DNA of 38,906 nucleotides from Nitrosotalea sp. (GTDB lineage: Archaea; Thermoproteota; Nitrososphaeria; Nitrososphaerales; Nitrosopumilaceae), in assembly GCA_023251795.1 (NCBI GenBank), contig JAHEYD010000010.1, positions 1 through 38,906 on the forward strand, read 5' to 3'. How positions within the stretch are numbered: position 1 is the stretch's first letter; every line of letters begins with the position of its first letter. Below, piece after piece: positions 36,783-38,906 of this stretch. Position numbers and translations under genes: made by a program. Below the pieces are notes generated by a model. It was not told the DNA's origin, made no database searches, and worked only from the letters and a program-made list of their open reading frames with translations.

Positions 36783-38444
36783 CTAAAAACTTCTGAAACC
36801 GAAACTATTTGATATAAGTGGATTGTCCAATGCACAATGAAAGGCCATAATCATTGCAATAATGCCATCAACTTTTGCAGATGGATCGGCTGAGTTTTTG
36901 CGTATTTTAATATTGTTATTAACATCTACATAACATTCGCAGTTGCCCAGTTGCCAAGATACAAATGGATCGTGGTCATGCCAGATCGATTTATTTAAAA
37001 TTAACTTTTCCACTTGTTTAGACGGATTGTTTAAAACCGCCATTCCCTGCCCAATTTTCTTAACTGGCAAACCATGTTCATACAGTTTACTAACCAATGC
37101 AGAAGCGTTCCATGCATCAAAACCAATTTCTTTGGCGTTATATAGCTGTGCTTGCTCTTTAATATAGGCTTCAATTTCTACATAATCCGCTACATTGCCC
37201 TGTGTTAATTTAAGTGAATCTCTTTCTTTGGCTTGCATAAATATTGGGCGATAATGCGTTGGAATTAAATCAATACTTTCTTCTGGCAAGAAAAACTTAA
37301 ACTGAGCATAGAATTTTTCATCAGAATAACGATGCAAGGTGCAAACAGCGTTAAGGTCGCGAGTAGCCGCCAAGTCAAATGCAATAAATGTCGCTTCTGG
37401 CTGTTCTTCGGGTTTACCCCTAGGAGATTCATCCCATTTAACTTTGTCAATCCATGCAGAATTAGCTGAAACCCAAACATTAAAAGTCTTACATAGCAAT
37501 TCATTAATCGCAGAAGGCTTAGATTGGGCTTCCATGACACGCTGTTGAATGGCTTCTTCATTAATAGAAATGCCATGCATAGGATTAACTTTTGACCAAG
37601 TTTTAGGGTCTTTCCAATCATCCCCTTCATCCAATCCATATAACAAACCAAACCATCGAGGATTATCTTCGGCCTGTCCATGCAACATAGCTTTTAAATA
37701 TTGCATATTCTCAAAAAATAAGGTTTCTTTAGTAAAGCTGGCTGTCGTAATGTATATACGCAAAGGATTCTTTCGGGCCACCATACCTGAGTTCATCACT
37801 TCAATTGAATTGCGTTCAGTAATTTGTGCCGCTTCGTCAATAATAGATACGCTAGGATTACGACCATCTCCGGTTCGCTTACTATCGCGGCTCATGGCCT
37901 GAAACTTACTTTGACTGTCATTCGCCTTTTTTATTTCGTGCCGATAAACCTTATATTGATTAGCAAGAATTGATGGCAGTTTTTCAATAATTCCTTTGGC
38001 GGTATCAAACACAATGCTTGCCTGAGTTCTGTCTAATGCGGTGCAATATACTTCACCACCAACTTCACCAAAATTAAGTTCGTATAAGGAAATAATTGCA
38101 ATCAGGGTGGACTTGGATGCCTTACGCGGAATGAACAAAATAACATCTTGCACCATTCGTATAGTTGGGTCTTTCTTATCTCTAAACCCATAAATGGCAC
38201 AAATCAACATAATCTGAAATGGCATTAATTCCATTGGCTCGCCTGCCTTTGGCCCTTTAACATGGCGAACTGATTTAGCAAAAGTAAGGAAATGCGTTAC
38301 AGGTAACGGATTAAATTCCCATCGCCATTCCTTGTTTTCTAATTGGTTAAGGAATCTTTGACAGGCTAATTGAACATCTTTGCAAACATTAATATTCCCG
38401 TTTGCAACATCGGTGGCGTATTTAACGCCATCTTCCCATTTCAT
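36783..38444 (-). CDS. terminase large subunit (553 aa)
   Basis: The ATPase domain has the walker-A-like RKASKST (107-113; the family usually has RKNGKS) and walker B IIDEAAQ (201-207) with Asp203 and Glu204. The RNase-H-like nuclease domain shows FIAFDLAATRDL, EIGFDAWNASALV and near the end SAKVDGIIAMIMAF, giving the acidic metal ligands. It pumps and cuts DNA at the portal. It is joined to the small subunit by ATGA. Confidence 0.93.
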   Translation of the reverse strand: MKWEDGVKYATDVANGNINVCKDVQLACQRFLNQLENKEWRWEFNPLPVTHFLTFAKSVRHVKGPKAGEPMELMPFQIMLICAIYGFRDKKDPTIRMVQDVILFIPRKASKSTLIAIISLYELNFGEVGGEVYCTALDRTQASIVFDTAKGIIEKLPSILANQYKVYRHEIKKANDSQSKFQAMSRDSKRTGDGRNPSVSIIDEAAQITERNSIEVMNSGMVARKNPLRIYITTASFTKETLFFENMQYLKAMLHGQAEDNPRWFGLLYGLDEGDDWKDPKTWSKVNPMHGISINEEAIQQRVMEAQSKPSAINELLCKTFNVWVSANSAWIDKVKWDESPRGKPEEQPEATFIAFDLAATRDLNAVCTLHRYSDEKFYAQFKFFLPEESIDLIPTHYRPIFMQAKERDSLKLTQGNVADYVEIEAYIKEQAQLYNAKEIGFDAWNASALVSKLYEHGLPVKKIGQGMAVLNNPSKQVEKLILNKSIWHDHDPFVSWQLGNCECYVDVNNNIKIRKNSADPSAKVDGIIAMIMAFHCALDNPLISNSFGFRSF

Positions 38445-38845
38445 GCGTATTTAGGACCTTCTAACAATTCTTCCAGTTCAGTAGGCGCATTTGATTTCTT
38501 TGGCCTTCCATTAGGAACTAATCCTAACATTGTTAAAAGTTGCATAACCCTAGCTAAAGCAGTATCTCGAACTTTTTGATTTGGGTTTGGCATCCTTGCG
38601 CCATTATTGGCATACTCAATCAAATCTTCACTTTGCAAGGCTTTAGTTGCCTTAACATAGGTTTCCATTTGATCGGTTAGCATTGACACCAAATGTTGAT
38701 CGAACTTGACTTCAATACCGTAAGCATCAACCATAGCTTTTGTTACCTGCTCGGCAAATTTTTCCCTGCTCCAAGTATCGGGCTTTTCCAGCCATTCAGC
38801 TAAATTAGCTTCAACTAAACGCAGATGTGCAATTTTTGTGTCCAT
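38441..38845 (-). CDS. terminase small subunit, P27-like (134 aa)
   Basis: Helical protein with MTDQMETYVKATKALQSEDL-like core (L.DQ.ETYVKA.KAL), NNGARMPNPNQKVRDTALAR and LLTMLGLVPNGRPKK, the pattern of P27-family small terminases. It recognises the packaging site and loads the large subunit. It is the first gene of the late operon; its promoter lies at the right end of the window or beyond. An obvious ribosome binding site is missing. Confidence 0.8.
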   Translation of the reverse strand: MDTKIAHLRLVEANLAEWLEKPDTWSREKFAEQVTKAMVDAYGIEVKFDQHLVSMLTDQMETYVKATKALQSEDLIEYANNGARMPNPNQKVRDTALARVMQLLTMLGLVPNGRPKKSNAPTELEELLEGPKYA

Positions 38846-38906
38846 AAAATTATATTAACACAATTTAACAGGGGGGTGGTAGGGTTACCCCCTATGAAAA
38901 TTTAGC
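38846..38906. other. right-end noncoding region with GC-rich hairpin
   Basis: AGGGGGGT (38871-38878) and ACCCCCT (38888-38894) form a stable stem with one bulge, just upstream of the small terminase gene. It could be a terminator of a transcript crossing the genome end, or part of a packaging site. The window stops 12 bases later, so this cannot be settled. Confidence 0.45.

Noticed and set aside
1..38906. Integrase, transposase or insertion sequence
   Set aside because: No tyrosine or serine recombinase motif or DDE transposase was recognised in any frame, and there are no terminal inverted repeats around a gene block.

Overview
The window reads as an essentially complete genome of a tailed double-stranded DNA phage with a long non-contractile tail (siphovirus type). 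It carries a P27-like small terminase, a large terminase, an HK97-type portal, prohead protease and HK97-fold capsid protein, then connector, tail tube, chaperone, tape-measure and tip genes, with no sheath or baseplate genes of a contractile tail. The DNA is AT-rich. A GH108 muramidase with a three-segment holin points to a Gram-negative host. I see no integrase, tRNA, rRNA, CRISPR array or insertion sequence, and no DNA polymerase or helicase. The host genus cannot be read from the sequence.

Layout: (1) 426-2086, rightward, small accessory genes with G-rich ribosome binding sites, bounded by two hairpin terminators. (2) 2571-3516, leftward, an HNH nuclease and a small PD-(D/E)XK nuclease. 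(3) 3574-4880, rightward, a metallophosphoesterase plus SprT-like protease pair. (4) 4869-9065, leftward, a dense early operon of about 18 small genes joined mostly by ATGA overlaps. It includes a Ref-like nuclease, a replication-protein module, several very small membrane proteins and a family of modular proteins linked by a repeated leader. (5) 9066-9750, control region with a YdaS/Cro-like repressor, a divergent rightward promoter and a dyad-rich noncoding stretch. (6) 9751-12294, rightward, an SSB-like protein, a RecB/Cas4-like exonuclease, a structured noncoding element and a winged-helix protein. (7) 12268-38845, one long leftward late operon. In transcription order it holds packaging, head, tail, tip, fibres, glycosyltransferases and lysis.

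How it works together: TerS/TerL package DNA through the portal into a head built from a scaffold-containing capsid protein and a shorter paralogue. The tail assembles on the tape measure with a G/GT chaperone pair made by -1 frameshifting on A AAA AAC. The tip carries a J-like protein followed by a glycine-rich adhesin, a structural protein whose start has been rearranged by a GIY-YIG homing endonuclease, and a large proline-poor collagen-like fibre. A cassette of three sugar-transfer genes lies between that fibre and the holin/lysozyme genes.

Most notable observations: the homing-endonuclease insertion that leaves the next gene with an apparent AUA start; the chaperone frameshift; paired capsid genes with a terminator between them; two nearly identical promoter blocks 11 kb apart; a branched tRNA-sized RNA candidate at 11543-11610; six copies of a leader/C-terminal-coding repeat joining modular small genes; a GT9-type enzyme apparently split across two genes; and the G-X-S collagen fibre beside phage glycosyltransferases.
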